Part shown: piece by piece, positions 43,121-52,733 of the stretch | Layout: each line of letters starts with the position of its first letter | Position numbering within the stretch: position 1 is the stretch's first letter | DNA from: Saccharopolyspora aridisoli | GTDB taxonomy: Bacteria; Actinomycetota; Actinomycetes; Mycobacteriales; Pseudonocardiaceae | Reading direction: 5' to 3' | DNA length: 64,000 nucleotides | NCBI RefSeq assembly: GCF_004348445.1 | Contig: NZ_SMKV01000002.1 | Coordinates: 218,870-282,869, forward strand | Position numbers and translations under genes: made by a program | The notes under the pieces: generated by a model | Seen by the model: the letters and a program-made list of their open reading frames with translations, nothing else | Databases searched by the model: none | What the model was told of the DNA's origin: nothing

Positions 43121-44323
43121 GTGGACGAACCGGAACCGGATCAGGGCCAGGAGCTCCCCGAGCCGGACGGCGCCGAAGTCCCGTCGTCCGGCCGGTCCCG
43201 CTCAGCGGCGCGGATCGCGGGCCGAAGCGTGGTGGCATTCGCCTCAGTCGTCGTGCTGGGGCTCAGTGCCGTCGGCTGGTTCGTCATCGACCGGCTCAGT
43301 GAGGTCAGCTCCGCGAAGGTGCTCGCCGAGGTGCCGCACGCTCCCCCGCCCGACGACGGGGCCACCGATGTGCTGCTGGTCGGCAGCGACAGCCGCACGG
43401 ACGCGCAAGGCAATCCGTTGCCGCTGAAGGTCCTCAAGCAGTTGCGCACCGAGGCCACCGGCGGGCTCAACACCGACAGCCTGGTGCTCATCCGCGTCCC
43501 GCACAGCGGCGCGGCTCCGACCGCGGTGTCCATCCCGCGCGACACCTACACCGAGACGCCCTCCGGCCGCGCCGACAAGATCAACTCGGTGTACGGGCTC
43601 ACCAAGAAGGCCACTGCTGACGAACTGGAAGGGCAGAACCTGCCGGCCGTCGAGGTCGAGCACCGCTCGAAGGTCGCTGGGCAGCGCGCGCTGGTGCAGA
43701 CCGTGCAGACGCTCACCGGCATGCGCATCGACCACTACGCCGAGATCAACCTCCTCGGGTTCTTCGAGCTCACCGACGCCGTCGGCGGTGTCGAGGTCTG
43801 CCTCAACCACGCGACCAGCGACAAGGATTCAGGGGCCGACTTCAGCGCCGGACGGCACACCGTCACCGGCGGCGACGCGCTGTCGTTCGTCCGCCAGCGG
43901 CACGGCCTGCCGCGCGGCGACCTGGACCGCATCGTGCGTCAGCAGGTGTTCATGGCGGCGTTGGCGAACAAGGTGCTCTCGACCGGCACGCTCACGGATC
44001 CCGCGATGGTCAACGACCTGACCGCGGCGACCCAGCGCACGGTCGAACTCGACGAGGACTGGGACGCGCTGGGTTTCGTGCAGCAGATGCAGCAGATCGC
44101 CGCGGGACGGGTCAACTTCGTGACGATGCCGGTGCTCAGCGCGGGCGCGCGCGACGATCGGGGCCAGAGCATCGTCTCCATCGACCGCGCGGCCGTGCAG
44201 CGGTTCTTCGCCGGCCTGTCCGCCCACGCACCCGGGCTGGCCCCGAAACCGGGCCTGCGCTTGGACGGGACCGCCCGGCAACGACCGATCACCTCCGACG
44301 GCGACGTCCCCTGCGTGAACTAG
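43121..44323 (+). CDS. LCP family protein without LytR_C domain
   Basis: This is a 400-residue paralogue of the upstream LCP protein. TM helix about residues 36-57; LCP domain with VLLVGSDSRTDAQG, AVSIPRDTYTETP, DHYAEINLLGFFEL, GGVEVCLN, and ALSFVRQRHGL. It ends soon after the LCP fold (GDVPCVN), without a LytR_C domain. The two proteins share the last pattern ITxDGxVPC, so the C-terminal Cys motif is conserved. The GTG start follows a GGGGGAGGG site. It probably also ligates wall polymers; specificity is unknown. Confidence 0.93.
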   Translation: MDEPEPDQGQELPEPDGAEVPSSGRSRSAARIAGRSVVAFASVVVLGLSAVGWFVIDRLSEVSSAKVLAEVPHAPPPDDGATDVLLVGSDSRTDAQGNPLPLKVLKQLRTEATGGLNTDSLVLIRVPHSGAAPTAVSIPRDTYTETPSGRADKINSVYGLTKKATADELEGQNLPAVEVEHRSKVAGQRALVQTVQTLTGMRIDHYAEINLLGFFELTDAVGGVEVCLNHATSDKDSGADFSAGRHTVTGGDALSFVRQRHGLPRGDLDRIVRQQVFMAALANKVLSTGTLTDPAMVNDLTAATQRTVELDEDWDALGFVQQMQQIAAGRVNFVTMPVLSAGARDDRGQSIVSIDRAAVQRFFAGLSAHAPGLAPKPGLRLDGTARQRPITSDGDVPCVN

Positions 44324-44340
44324 CCGGTTAGGCTGCGCGC

Positions 44341-45054
44341 ATGAGCATCACCCAGGCACTTCTCGGTCCGCTGCTGGCGAGCGGCGCGCCCAAACCGCTG
44401 ATCACGCACTACGACGACGCCACCGGTGCTCGCATCGAGCTCTCCCGCGCCACCACCGCGAACTGGGCGGCCAAGACGGCGAACTGGCTGGTGGACGAGA
44501 TCGACCTGGAGCCGGGGACACCGGTCTCGGTGTCGCTGCCCGCGCACTGGCAGACGGCCGGCGTGCTGCTGGGCGCCTGGTGGGCAGGTGCGCACGTGAC
44601 CGACGAAGCCGCGGGCGCGGAGGTCGCGTTCGTACCGGCCGCGGAGCTCGCGCGCGGCGAGGGCGCGCACGTGGTGGCCGCCGTCGGCCTGGACCCGCTG
44701 GGGGCACCGGTTCGCGGCCTGCCCGCCGACGCCGTGGACTACGTGTCGGACATCCGCGTGCACGGCGATGACTTCAGCCCGATCACGCCTGCCGCCGGGG
44801 ATTCATCCGCGCTGCTGGGCAAGTCGGTGGACGAGGTGCTGGAGCTGGCGAGGCGCCGCGCGGGTGAGCTGGGAATCGGCCGCGACGACCGCGTTCTGTC
44901 CACCTTGGACTGGACGTTGCCCGGAGGCGTCGTGGACGGGCTGCTCGCGGTGCTCGCCGCGGAGGCCGCGCTCGTGCACTGCACCAACCCGGACCCCGCC
45001 AAGCTCGACAAGCGGCGCGCCGACGAGCGCACGACCGTCGAACTCGGCTTCTGA
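44341..45054 (+). CDS. TIGR03089 family protein (truncated AMP-binding-like)
   Basis: This is a 237-residue actinobacterial protein resembling the N-terminal part of acyl-adenylating enzymes, but short of the catalytic P-loop and C-terminal domain. Seen: LITHYDDATGARIELSRATTANWAAKTANWLVDE, then VSVSLPAHWQTAGVLLGAWWAGA. No TSGSTG motif is present. Function is unknown. It follows the LCP genes, as Rv3268 does in M. tuberculosis, with 17 bases between. Confidence 0.83.
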   Translation: MSITQALLGPLLASGAPKPLITHYDDATGARIELSRATTANWAAKTANWLVDEIDLEPGTPVSVSLPAHWQTAGVLLGAWWAGAHVTDEAAGAEVAFVPAAELARGEGAHVVAAVGLDPLGAPVRGLPADAVDYVSDIRVHGDDFSPITPAAGDSSALLGKSVDEVLELARRRAGELGIGRDDRVLSTLDWTLPGGVVDGLLAVLAAEAALVHCTNPDPAKLDKRRADERTTVELGF

Positions 45055-45109
45055 GAGGCCTCACGCACAACGCCGGGACCCACTACCTACTCTTGGGTAA
45101 CACCGACGG

Positions 45110-45892
45110 ATGCGTGCTGCGCAGTCACTCTTCCGCACCGAGGGCGAGTTCTTCGTCCCGAACGAGGCGTCCGGTAACCCCTGGGGCGAGCTGACCGGGG
45201 GTGGCCCGGTGGCGGGCCTGATCGCCCGCTCCATCGAAGCGGCCAACGACGACCCGGACCTGTTCGTCGCCAGGCTCACCGTGGACCTGATGCGCCCGGT
45301 GCCGCGAGTCCCGCTGTCGATCGAGGTGCGTCCGCTGCGCACCGGCAAGCGGCTCCAGGTGGTGCGAGCCGGGCTGCACATCGACGGCCGGTTGCACACC
45401 AACGCCACCGCCCACCTGCTGCGACGCTCCGACCTCGACGGACCGGCGCCCGACTCCGCGGTGCCGTTCGACGGCCCCGACGGCCTGGAGGACCGCACGC
45501 TGCTCCCGCCGGAGCTGGGGCTGCGCTGGGGAGTGCACGACGTGATGCAGGTGCGGTGGATCGCCGACCAGTCGGCCACCGGCACCAGCCGCGCGTGGAT
45601 GCGAATGCCGCTTCCGCTGCTACCGGGTGAACGCCTCAGCCCGCTGTCGCACGTGGCGATCCTCGCCGACGCGATCAGCGCCGCGAGCCCGGTCGGCGAG
45701 CTGTTCGGCCCCTGGATCAACACCGACGTATCTCTCCACCTGCACCGCGAGTTGCGGGGAGAGTGGCTCGGCGTGGAGATGCGACGCGACGTCCAACTCA
45801 CCGGCATCGGCACCGCTCACGCCCATCTCTACGACATCGAGGGTCCCATCGGCACAGCCCAAGAAGCGGTCATGGTCAACCAACTGGGCTGA
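45110..45892 (+). CDS. Acyl-CoA thioesterase-like double hot-dog protein
   Basis: This 260-residue protein shows the TesB-like/4HBT_3 pattern: NPWGELTGGGPVAGLIARSIE in the first hot-dog repeat, VARLTVDLMRPVPRVPLSIEV, and in the second half LSHVAILADAISAASPVGEL and TDVSLHLHRELRGEWLGVEM. It likely hydrolyses acyl-CoA thioesters; chain length is not predictable. It starts 55 bases after the TIGR03089 gene and may be co-transcribed. Confidence 0.83.
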   Translation: MRAAQSLFRTEGEFFVPNEASGNPWGELTGGGPVAGLIARSIEAANDDPDLFVARLTVDLMRPVPRVPLSIEVRPLRTGKRLQVVRAGLHIDGRLHTNATAHLLRRSDLDGPAPDSAVPFDGPDGLEDRTLLPPELGLRWGVHDVMQVRWIADQSATGTSRAWMRMPLPLLPGERLSPLSHVAILADAISAASPVGELFGPWINTDVSLHLHRELRGEWLGVEMRRDVQLTGIGTAHAHLYDIEGPIGTAQEAVMVNQLG

Positions 45893-46045
45893 CCCGGCCC
45901 CGCACTCGAACAACGTCCCCTCTCGCCCACGCGCACCGGGGTGACCCGACGACCGCCGTGATCCGGACGCGGAAAACCCCGGTGAGCCGAACCCACAACC
46001 GTGATCTGGTCGGCTTCGAGGTGGGTGTGCTCGGCTGGTGGGAGG

Positions 46046-46564
46046 TCAGGGGTTCGTGGCCTTGGTCTGAAGGGCTGCGTGCTTCTCGTGGACCATGGTT
46101 TCGAGGTCCGCCTGGAAGCTCGCCATCTGGCGGCGGAGGCGTGCGCCGAGGTCGCCGGAGTCGGTGGCCAGGGTGCGGACCGCGAGGAGGCCCGCGTTGC
46201 GGGCTCCGCCGACCGAGACCGTGGCGACCGGAACCCCTGCGGGCATCTGGACGATGGAGAGCAGGGAGTCCATGCCGTCCAGGTGCTTGAGGGGCACCGG
46301 GACGCCGATCACCGGCAGCACCGTCGCCGAGGCGACCATGCCCGGCAGGTGCGCGGCGCCGCCTGCGCCGGCGATGATCACTCGAAGCCCGCGGTCGGCG
46401 GCCCCGCGTGCGTAGTCGAGCATCCGCTGCGGCGTGCGGTGCGCGGAGTAGACGCCGACCTCGAAGGGGACGTCGAACTCGGTGAGCGCGTCACCGGCCG
46501 CCTGCATCACCGGCCAGTCGGAGTCGCTGCCCATGATCACGCCAACGAGCGGCTGCTCACTCAC
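46046..46564 (-). CDS. purE: 5-(carboxyamino)imidazole ribonucleotide mutase
   Basis: De novo purine synthesis: rearranges N5-CAIR, made by PurK, to CAIR. The 172-residue class I PurE has [38 protein letters not shown], and [30 protein letters not shown]. The GTG at 46564 follows AGGAGG; the frame stays open upstream but that part overlaps purK. It is coupled to purK on the minus strand. Confidence 0.96.
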   Translation of the reverse strand: MSEQPLVGVIMGSDSDWPVMQAAGDALTEFDVPFEVGVYSAHRTPQRMLDYARGAADRGLRVIIAGAGGAAHLPGMVASATVLPVIGVPVPLKHLDGMDSLLSIVQMPAGVPVATVSVGGARNAGLLAVRTLATDSGDLGARLRRQMASFQADLETMVHEKHAALQTKATNP

Positions 46565-46598
46565 GCGGACCTCCTGGGATGTCGAAAGTTGCTGGACG

Positions 46599-47783
46599 TC
46601 AGTGGATTTCGTGGCCGTCGAGCCACTCGCCCGCGGAGAGCCAGTGCGCCGCAAGCCGTGCCTGCTCGCGGACCTCGGCCATCTCGTCGCCGAGAACGGT
46701 GATGTGGCCCAGCTTGCGGCCGGGGCGCTCGCTCTTGCCGTAGAGGTGCACCTTGGCGTGCGGGTAGCGGGCGAACAGGTGGTGCAGCCGCTCGTCGACG
46801 CTCATCGTCGGCTCGACCTCGGCACCCAGCAGGTTCGCCATCACCACGGCGGGCGCGGTCTGCTCGGTGCTGCCCAGCGGGTAGTCGAGGACCGAGCGCA
46901 GGTGCTGCTCGAACTGCGAGGTGCGGGACCCCTCGATGGTCCAGTGGCCGGAGTTGTGCGGGCGCATCGCCAGCTCGTTGATCACCAAGCCGTCGGTGGT
47001 CTCGAACAGCTCCACCGCCAGCACGCCGGTGACGCCCAGCGACTCGGCGACGTTGAGGGCGATGTCCTGGGCCCGCTCGATCAGCTCCGGCGAGGCGTCC
47101 GGCGCGGGTGCCAGCACCTGCACGCAGATGCCGTCCTCCTGCACGGTTTCCACCAGCGGCCACACCGCGCCCTGCCCGAACGGCGAGCGCGCGACGAGCG
47201 CGGCCAGCTCGCGGCGCAGCGGCACCCGTTGCTCGGCCAGCAGCGTCGCACCGCCGTCGAGCAGCTCGGAGACGGTGCGCTCGGCGCCCTCGGCGGAGTC
47301 GAGCATCCACACGCCCCGACCGTCGTAGCCGCCGCGCGCGGTCTTGAGCACGCACGGGAAGCCGTGCTCGGCGCCGAACTTCAGCACGTCATCGACCGAG
47401 GTGATCTCGGCGAACGGCGGAACCGGCAGGCCCAGTTCGGCGAGCTCGCGGCGCATCACCAGCTTGTCCTGGGCGTGCAGCAGCGCGTCGGGGCGCGGCT
47501 GCACCGAGACCCCGGCGGCCTCGAGCGCGCGGAGGTGATCGCCGGGAACGTGCTCGTGGTCGAAGGTGACCACGTCGCAGCCCTGCGCGAAGGTCTTGAG
47601 CGCCTCCAGGTCGGTGTGGTTGCCGAACTCGACGTTCGACGCCACGAGCGCAGCGGACTCGTCCGCGGAGTTCGCCAGCACCTTCAGCGACTGCCCGAGC
47701 GGAATCGCCGCCTGGTGCGTCATCCGGGCGAGCTGGCCACCGCCGATCATGCCGACAACTGGGGTTCCGGTGCGCTGGTCCAC
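46599..47783 (-). CDS. purK: N5-carboxyaminoimidazole ribonucleotide synthetase
   Basis: The ATP-grasp enzyme makes N5-CAIR from AIR, bicarbonate and ATP. The 394-residue protein shows [56 protein letters not shown], and the ATP-grasp metal segment [17 protein letters not shown], followed by the family C-terminal domain. It is the first gene of the purK-purE pair. Confidence 0.96.
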   Translation of the reverse strand: MDQRTGTPVVGMIGGGQLARMTHQAAIPLGQSLKVLANSADESAALVASNVEFGNHTDLEALKTFAQGCDVVTFDHEHVPGDHLRALEAAGVSVQPRPDALLHAQDKLVMRRELAELGLPVPPFAEITSVDDVLKFGAEHGFPCVLKTARGGYDGRGVWMLDSAEGAERTVSELLDGGATLLAEQRVPLRRELAALVARSPFGQGAVWPLVETVQEDGICVQVLAPAPDASPELIERAQDIALNVAESLGVTGVLAVELFETTDGLVINELAMRPHNSGHWTIEGSRTSQFEQHLRSVLDYPLGSTEQTAPAVVMANLLGAEVEPTMSVDERLHHLFARYPHAKVHLYGKSERPGRKLGHITVLGDEMAEVREQARLAAHWLSAGEWLDGHEIH

Positions 47784-47865
47784 CCATCCAGCTTAAGGCG
47801 GAACAACCCTCACACCTGCACCGGGACGGACTAGCGCGACCTGGTTCACAGCTCGCCGCGCGTGA

Positions 47866-48297
47866 TCATGACGCGGCGAGCAACCGGCGCACCTCCGCGT
47901 GATCGCCCGCCAGCGCCTCCTCATGGAACCGGATCTGCCGCAGTCGCCCAGCGCCGGGTCCGCGGCCAGCCGGTGCTCGATCACCCACTGCCCCTGCTGG
48001 CAGCGGCTGCGCAGCTGCGGCGTGCAGTGCTGCGAGGTCCCTGCGCGCGACGCGCCCAGTTCCGCCAGCGGATCGGACAGGTCGTCGTCCGCCACGACGG
48101 CCGAGCACACGGCGTCCACGGCCGGAACCTCCCAACGCCGGGAAACGCCCACCCCGCTGCTGGGCTTCCGTCCGCCAGCGCGAGCGCACCGCTCGCTCCA
48201 GCATCCGCTGCCGAAGCCCCTCAGTTGCCAGTCCCGCACGCTCACCGTCGCTCCCCATTGGGCCCACTCGAGCGAGTCGGAGCAGGCGGTTGCCCAT
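47866..48297 (-). pseudogene. Frameshifted remnant of an unrecognised small gene
   Basis: The strongest codon-position bias switches frame twice within about 400 bases. From the 5' end: frame one gives MGSDGERAGLATEGLRQRM and QQRGGRFP. Near 48120 the bias moves to a second frame giving AVDAVCSAVVADDDLSDPL, GTSQHCTPQLRSRCQQGQ, and VIEHRLAADPALGD. Near 47940 it returns to the first frame giving RQIRFHEEALAGDHAEVRRLL then a stop at 47866. The product would be about 135 residues with three Cys. Family not recognised. Decay or sequencing errors could each explain it. Confidence 0.45.
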
Positions 48298-48425
48298 GAC
48301 GGTGGACTCGCTGCTTGCCCATACGATTCCGATCACAACGTTCGGCGAATTCCACAACAGGTGGTCCCACCAACCGAGCTCCGAGGATGACGAGGACATG
48401 CCCCCTGCGGGGAGGAAGGTGCGAC

Positions 48426-50804
48426 GTGGCGGCTGTTCCAGCAGAACTCGAGAGCCCCAGCGATGGTGAGCTCCTGGAAGAGGTTCGCGGCGGTTCGACG
48501 CATGCCTACGGCGAGCTCTACGAGCGGCACGTGGCGGCGGCCCACATCATGGCCCGCCAGGTCGCCAAGTCCGCAGCCGAGGTCGACGACCTCGTCTCCG
48601 AGGCGTTCGCCAAGGTCCTCGACACGTTGCGCGAAGGACGCGGTCCCACCACGGCCTTCCGCGCCTACCTGCTGACCGCGCTGCGGCACAGCGCCTACGA
48701 CCGGACCCGGCGCGAACGCAAGGTGCAGCTGGCCGACGACGTCGCCGAGGTCTCCGGTGCCGACGTCAGCGCGCCGTTCACCGATACGGCCGTCGACGGG
48801 TTGGAGCGCACCCTCGCCGCGCAGGCGTTCTCCCGGCTGCCGGAGCGCTGGCAGACCGTGCTCTGGCACGTCGAGATCGAACGACAGTCACCCGCCGAGG
48901 TGGCCCCGCTGCTCGGGCTGAGGCCCAACGGCGTGTCCGCGCTGGCCTACCGCGCCAGGGAAGGACTCCGGCAGGCTTACTTGCAGGTCCACCTCGGCCA
49001 GCTGGAAGCCACCGGCTCGGGTGCCGAGCGGTGCCGGGCCGCCGTCGACAAGCTGGGCGCGTGGACCCGAGGTGGCCTGTCCAAGCGCGAGACAGCGCAG
49101 GTCGAGACCCACTTGGACACCTGCGACCGGTGCCGGGCGCTGGCGGCCGAGCTCGCTGACGTCAACGGCGCGCTGCGGGTCATCATCGCGCCGCTGGTCC
49201 TGGGCGTCACCGCCACCGGCTACCTCGCCGCGGTTTCCCCCGGTGGTACCGGTGCCGCGGCGCTCCTCGCCGGTGGTGCCGGTGCGGCCGCCGGGGGCGC
49301 GACCAGCTCGGGTACTCACCAGGCGGTGACCGCGGGTGTCGCTTCCGCCGTGCTGGCGGCCGCGATCGCGGTCGCCATGACTTCGGGCGCCGACCAGTCG
49401 ATCCCGGTCGCGCAGGCACCTGCCGCTCCACCCGCCGCGGAACAGCCCGCGCCGGCACCGGCTCCCGGACCAACTGCGGCGCCACCGGCCGCACCGCCTG
49501 CGGCGCCCGCCGCTCCCGCGCCCGCTCCGGCTCCGGCGCTCCCCCCGTCCCCACCCGCTGCGACGCCTTCGCTCAACGCGACCGGTCGCTCGCAGCCGTT
49601 GCAGCTGGTCGCCGGGGGTGCGCCCGTGTCGGTGCCGATCGGGGTGACCAACAGCGGCACCGGCCCCTCGGTGCCGCTCACCTCGACGATGGCGCTGCCC
49701 CCGGGCGTGACAGCGCAGCTCCCGGCTGCCGTGTCCGACCCGGCGAGCACGTCGCCGCAGATGCGCTGCAACGGTTGGAGCGGCACGATCACCTGCACCA
49801 CCGACCGGGGCCTGCAGCCCGGTGAGTCGATGGTCTTCGACTACCTGGTGCGGGCCGAGGAGTCGGCCACCCGCGGCGGCGAGATCACCGCGTCCATCAC
49901 CGCCGGTGGCCAGACCAACCTGCGGCTTCCCGCGGTTCCGGTGATCGTGCTCCCCCCACCCCGACCCGGACCGCCGGCACCGCCGAAGCCGGTCGACCGA
50001 GTCGATCTCCACGCCTGGGCGTGGGACCAGCCGTGGATGGACAGCGGCCGGATCGCGATCGGGGTGCGAAACACCGGCGCCAGCACCGGTCGCGCCGAAG
50101 TGGTGGCCGAGCTGCCCGAGGGCATCGGAGCCGACGTCGTGCCGAACGGCTGCACCGCCGTCGGTCACGTCGTGACCTGCGCTGCAGACGATCTCGCGCC
50201 GCACGAGGGCTTCTACCGCGAGTTGTGGCTCTCCAGCGACCGCGAGCACCCGGGCCACCCGTGGTGGCCCGCGCACGGACCGGACGCGGTGAGCGTCGAC
50301 GGGCGTCACCGGCACGACGTCTGGGTCCCCATCACCGCGACGCTGGGCGAGGCGACCGATCGGCAGGCCGTGGCGCTGCACCTGTGGTCGCCCTGGTCGC
50401 CGTCGAAGCCACCGGCACCGACCCCACCGTCGACCACCACCGGAACGACCACGTCGACGACGACCAGCACCCGGCCGGACCTACCACCGTGGTGGCCGCC
50501 GGGCCACGCCGGTGAGCCGCCGCGAACCCCCGGGAACGGGCACGGCGACGGTCACGACCGACCGTGGGAGCACGGGCACGGGCACCGCCGCCCGCCGTCG
50601 CACGAGCGCCCGGTTCCGCCGCCGCAGCCGTCGCCGACCACGGTCCCGCCCACGACGACGAGCGCACCGCCACCGACGACCACGACGACTCCGAGCTCGT
50701 CGTCGACGTCTCCGTCGACGCCTCCGTCGATGACGACCGCACCGCCGTCCTCGTCCATCACGGCCCGCCCGACCACGTCGAGCACCACGGCGCCGGGCTC
50801 CTGA
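48426..50804 (+). CDS. ECF sigma factor fused to zinc-finger anti-sigma-like, membrane and extracytoplasmic domains
   Basis: This is a 792-residue multidomain protein. Residues about 27-97 are sigma region 2 (AYGELYERHVAAAH, VDDLVSEAFAKVLDTL). Residues 130-187 are sigma region 4 (FSRLPERWQTVLWHVEIERQSPAEVAPLLGL with its helix-turn-helix). Residues 203-236 form a zf-HC2-like finger (H229-x3-C233-x2-C236). Hydrophobic helices follow at about 251-270 and 300-318. Then come a Pro/Ala-rich linker, two beta-rich repeats with paired Cys (VTNSGTG, VRNTGAS), and a long Pro/Thr/Ser-rich tail. The GTG start has GGGAGGAAGG upstream. A sigma factor tethered to the membrane, perhaps released by proteolysis, is the likely arrangement. 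Confidence 0.86.
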   Translation: MAAVPAELESPSDGELLEEVRGGSTHAYGELYERHVAAAHIMARQVAKSAAEVDDLVSEAFAKVLDTLREGRGPTTAFRAYLLTALRHSAYDRTRRERKVQLADDVAEVSGADVSAPFTDTAVDGLERTLAAQAFSRLPERWQTVLWHVEIERQSPAEVAPLLGLRPNGVSALAYRAREGLRQAYLQVHLGQLEATGSGAERCRAAVDKLGAWTRGGLSKRETAQVETHLDTCDRCRALAAELADVNGALRVIIAPLVLGVTATGYLAAVSPGGTGAAALLAGGAGAAAGGATSSGTHQAVTAGVASAVLAAAIAVAMTSGADQSIPVAQAPAAPPAAEQPAPAPAPGPTAAPPAAPPAAPAAPAPAPAPALPPSPPAATPSLNATGRSQPLQLVAGGAPVSVPIGVTNSGTGPSVPLTSTMALPPGVTAQLPAAVSDPASTSPQMRCNGWSGTITCTTDRGLQPGESMVFDYLVRAEESATRGGEITASITAGGQTNLRLPAVPVIVLPPPRPGPPAPPKPVDRVDLHAWAWDQPWMDSGRIAIGVRNTGASTGRAEVVAELPEGIGADVVPNGCTAVGHVVTCAADDLAPHEGFYRELWLSSDREHPGHPWWPAHGPDAVSVDGRHRHDVWVPITATLGEATDRQAVALHLWSPWSPSKPPAPTPPSTTTGTTTSTTTSTRPDLPPWWPPGHAGEPPRTPGNGHGDGHDRPWEHGHGHRRPPSHERPVPPPQPSPTTVPPTTTSAPPPTTTTTPSSSSTSPSTPPSMTTAPPSSSITARPTTSSTTAPGS

Positions 50805-50814
50805 CCTGGTCAAC

Positions 50815-50860
50815 GCTCGTTCCGACCTCCATCGCTGGTCCGATCGAGGTCGGAACGAGC
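50815..50860. terminator. Strong stem-loop after the sigma-fusion gene
   Basis: A perfect 15-bp stem (GCTCGTTCCGACCTC at 50815-50829 with its reverse complement at 50846-50860) and a 16-nt loop begin ten bases after the stop. Position and stem length fit an intrinsic-type terminator, lacking a U-tract. Confidence 0.65.
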
Positions 50861-50930
50861 AGCGGGAAGAGAAGTGGCGTACTCCGGTCCTGGCCCAGGG
50901 ACGCGCGGCGCGCCTCCGTAGACTTGAGGC

Positions 50931-51455
50931 GTGTCCGTTGCAGATTCGGTACTCGCGCGGGTTCCGCAGCCGTACCGGGCTTTCGCGTTGCGGTACCGCG
51001 AGCTGCTCAAGTTCGGCGTCGTCGGCGCGATCACCTTCTTCATCGACACGGGCATCTTCTACGCGCTCAAGCTGACGATCCTCTCGCCCAAACCCGTGAC
51101 TTCGAAGGTCATCGCGGTGCTGGTGGCGACGCTGGTGTCCTACGTGCTCAACCGGGACTGGTCGTTCCGCACGCGCGGCGGTCATCGCAGGCATCACGAG
51201 GCGACGCTGTACTTCATCATCAGCGGCATCGGGGTCGGCCTGTACTCCGCGCCGCTGTGGGTCTCCCGCTACACGCTCCACCTGCAAACGCCCTACACGA
51301 GCAGGCTGATCGAGGAGATCGCCGACTTCACCGCCGGGCAGATCGTCGGGCTGCTGCTGGGCATGGCGTTCCGCTGGTGGGCCTTCCGCAAGTGGGTCTT
51401 CCCCACCGACCACGACGAGGACACCCCGGAGAACGACCGAGCGCTGGCGCGCTGA
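50931..51455 (+). CDS. GtrA family membrane protein
   Basis: This is a 174-residue protein with four hydrophobic helices (FGVVGAITFFIDTGIFYAL, VIAVLVATLVSYVLNRDWSF, YFIISGIGVGLYSAP, IVGLLLGMAFRWWAFRKWVF), the GtrA/DPMS-like pattern. GtrA proteins are linked to translocation of lipid-linked sugars in wall and O-antigen pathways. The gene lies downstream of the sigma fusion and corresponds to Rv3277, which is next to purK in M. tuberculosis; here the sigma gene sits between. Confidence 0.9.
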   Translation: MSVADSVLARVPQPYRAFALRYRELLKFGVVGAITFFIDTGIFYALKLTILSPKPVTSKVIAVLVATLVSYVLNRDWSFRTRGGHRRHHEATLYFIISGIGVGLYSAPLWVSRYTLHLQTPYTSRLIEEIADFTAGQIVGLLLGMAFRWWAFRKWVFPTDHDEDTPENDRALAR

Positions 51456-51458
51456 GGG

Positions 51459-52733
51459 TCAGCGCGGGGTGGGTTCCGGCTTCCACAGCAGTCCCAGCAC
51501 GTCGTCGGCGCGGGCCACCCTGAGGAACACCTCGAACATCGCCGGACGCGCCTGGCTGAGCTCCAGGCGACCTCCGTCGGCCTCCACCAGCGCCCTGGCC
51601 AGCGCCAAACCGACCCCGGTGGAGCCGTGCCCGGAGAAGCCGCGCTCGAAGACGTGCGGGACCAGCTCGTCAGGCACGCCCGATCCGGCGTCGGAGACCT
51701 CGATCAGCACCGTGCCACTGCCGTGCCTGGCGGTGAGCGTGACCGGGCCTTCGCCGTGCCGCAGCGCGTTGTCCAGCAGCACGCCGACCGCTTCGCGCAG
51801 CCGCGCCGGGGTGGCGCGCGCCAGCAACTCGTCACCGATCTTGAGCCGCAAGGTGCGGCCGTGATTCCGCAGCGGTTCGCGCCACTCGTCGGCGACCTGG
51901 TTGAGCAGGCTGGTCACGTCGAGCGGCTCGGCGTCGCGGGCGCGCGCCGCGGTCGCCGCGGCCAGCAGGTCGTCGAGCACCGCGGAGAGCCGCTCGGCCT
52001 GCTCCAGCGCAGCGCCCGCCTCCTCTGAGACGTCGGCGTCGTCGACCGCTGCCAGCGCCTCCAACCTCAGGTGCAACGCGGTCAGGCGGCTGCGCAGCTG
52101 GTGCGAGACGTCCCCGACGAGCTCGCGTTCCCGCTGCACCAGCTGGGACAGCGCCGCGCCGGAGGCGTCCAGCGCGTCGGCGACCCGGTCGAGCTCGGGC
52201 ACCTCGTGCCGCTGGGGATCGGGCCGGAAGTCACCCGCGCCGAGCCGCGCGGCCCTCGCCGCGACGTGGCGGAGCGGATCGGCGAGCCGTCGCGCCGTCA
52301 CCGAGGCGACGATCATGCCGGTGCCCGCGGACAGGACCACGAGCATCAGCACCAGCCCCGCGACCTGGAGCTGCTGGGTGCGCACCGGAGCGCTGGGCGC
52401 GGCGATGGTCACCGTGCCGCTCTGCACCATCGGCACGCTCTGCACGAGCGGGTTCTCACCGGGATCGGGCCCGTAGACGTAGTCGTGCGCCTGGGTTCGC
52501 ACCACCAGGCGGGCTCCCTCGGGAACCGCCAGCCGCACGGCGTTGAGGTCGATCGGGCGCTGGTTGGCGACCTGCTCGTCGAGGAGCGTGGCGATCTGCT
52601 GCGCCCGCGTCGACAGGTCGGCACCCGTGAGGTCCTGGACGAGCTTGAGCGCGCTGAAGCCCAGCGGGAGCCCCAGCACGACCGTGGTGACGGCCACCGC
52701 GAGCAACGTGGCCTGCAAGATCCGGCGACGCAT
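51459..52733 (-). CDS. Sensor histidine kinase
   Basis: This is a 424-residue kinase of a second two-component system. TM1 at about residues 9-30, a short extracytoplasmic loop of about 95 residues, TM2 about 124-146, then HAMP. The H-box GDVSHQLRSRLTAL carries His211, and the Leu-Arg-Ser variant replaces the usual LRTPL. The ATPase domain has GVLLDNALRHGEG (N-box), SDAGSGVPDE, and GSTGVGLALARALVEADGG. It follows its response regulator with a 207-bp gap containing a repeat. The signal is unknown. Confidence 0.92.
   Translation of the reverse strand: MRRRILQATLLAVAVTTVVLGLPLGFSALKLVQDLTGADLSTRAQQIATLLDEQVANQRPIDLNAVRLAVPEGARLVVRTQAHDYVYGPDPGENPLVQSVPMVQSGTVTIAAPSAPVRTQQLQVAGLVLMLVVLSAGTGMIVASVTARRLADPLRHVAARAARLGAGDFRPDPQRHEVPELDRVADALDASGAALSQLVQRERELVGDVSHQLRSRLTALHLRLEALAAVDDADVSEEAGAALEQAERLSAVLDDLLAAATAARARDAEPLDVTSLLNQVADEWREPLRNHGRTLRLKIGDELLARATPARLREAVGVLLDNALRHGEGPVTLTARHGSGTVLIEVSDAGSGVPDELVPHVFERGFSGHGSTGVGLALARALVEADGGRLELSQARPAMFEVFLRVARADDVLGLLWKPEPTPR

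Noticed and set aside
44341..45054. Broken acyl-CoA synthetase pseudogene
   Set aside because: The short length is the norm for the TIGR03089 family and the neighbourhood is conserved.
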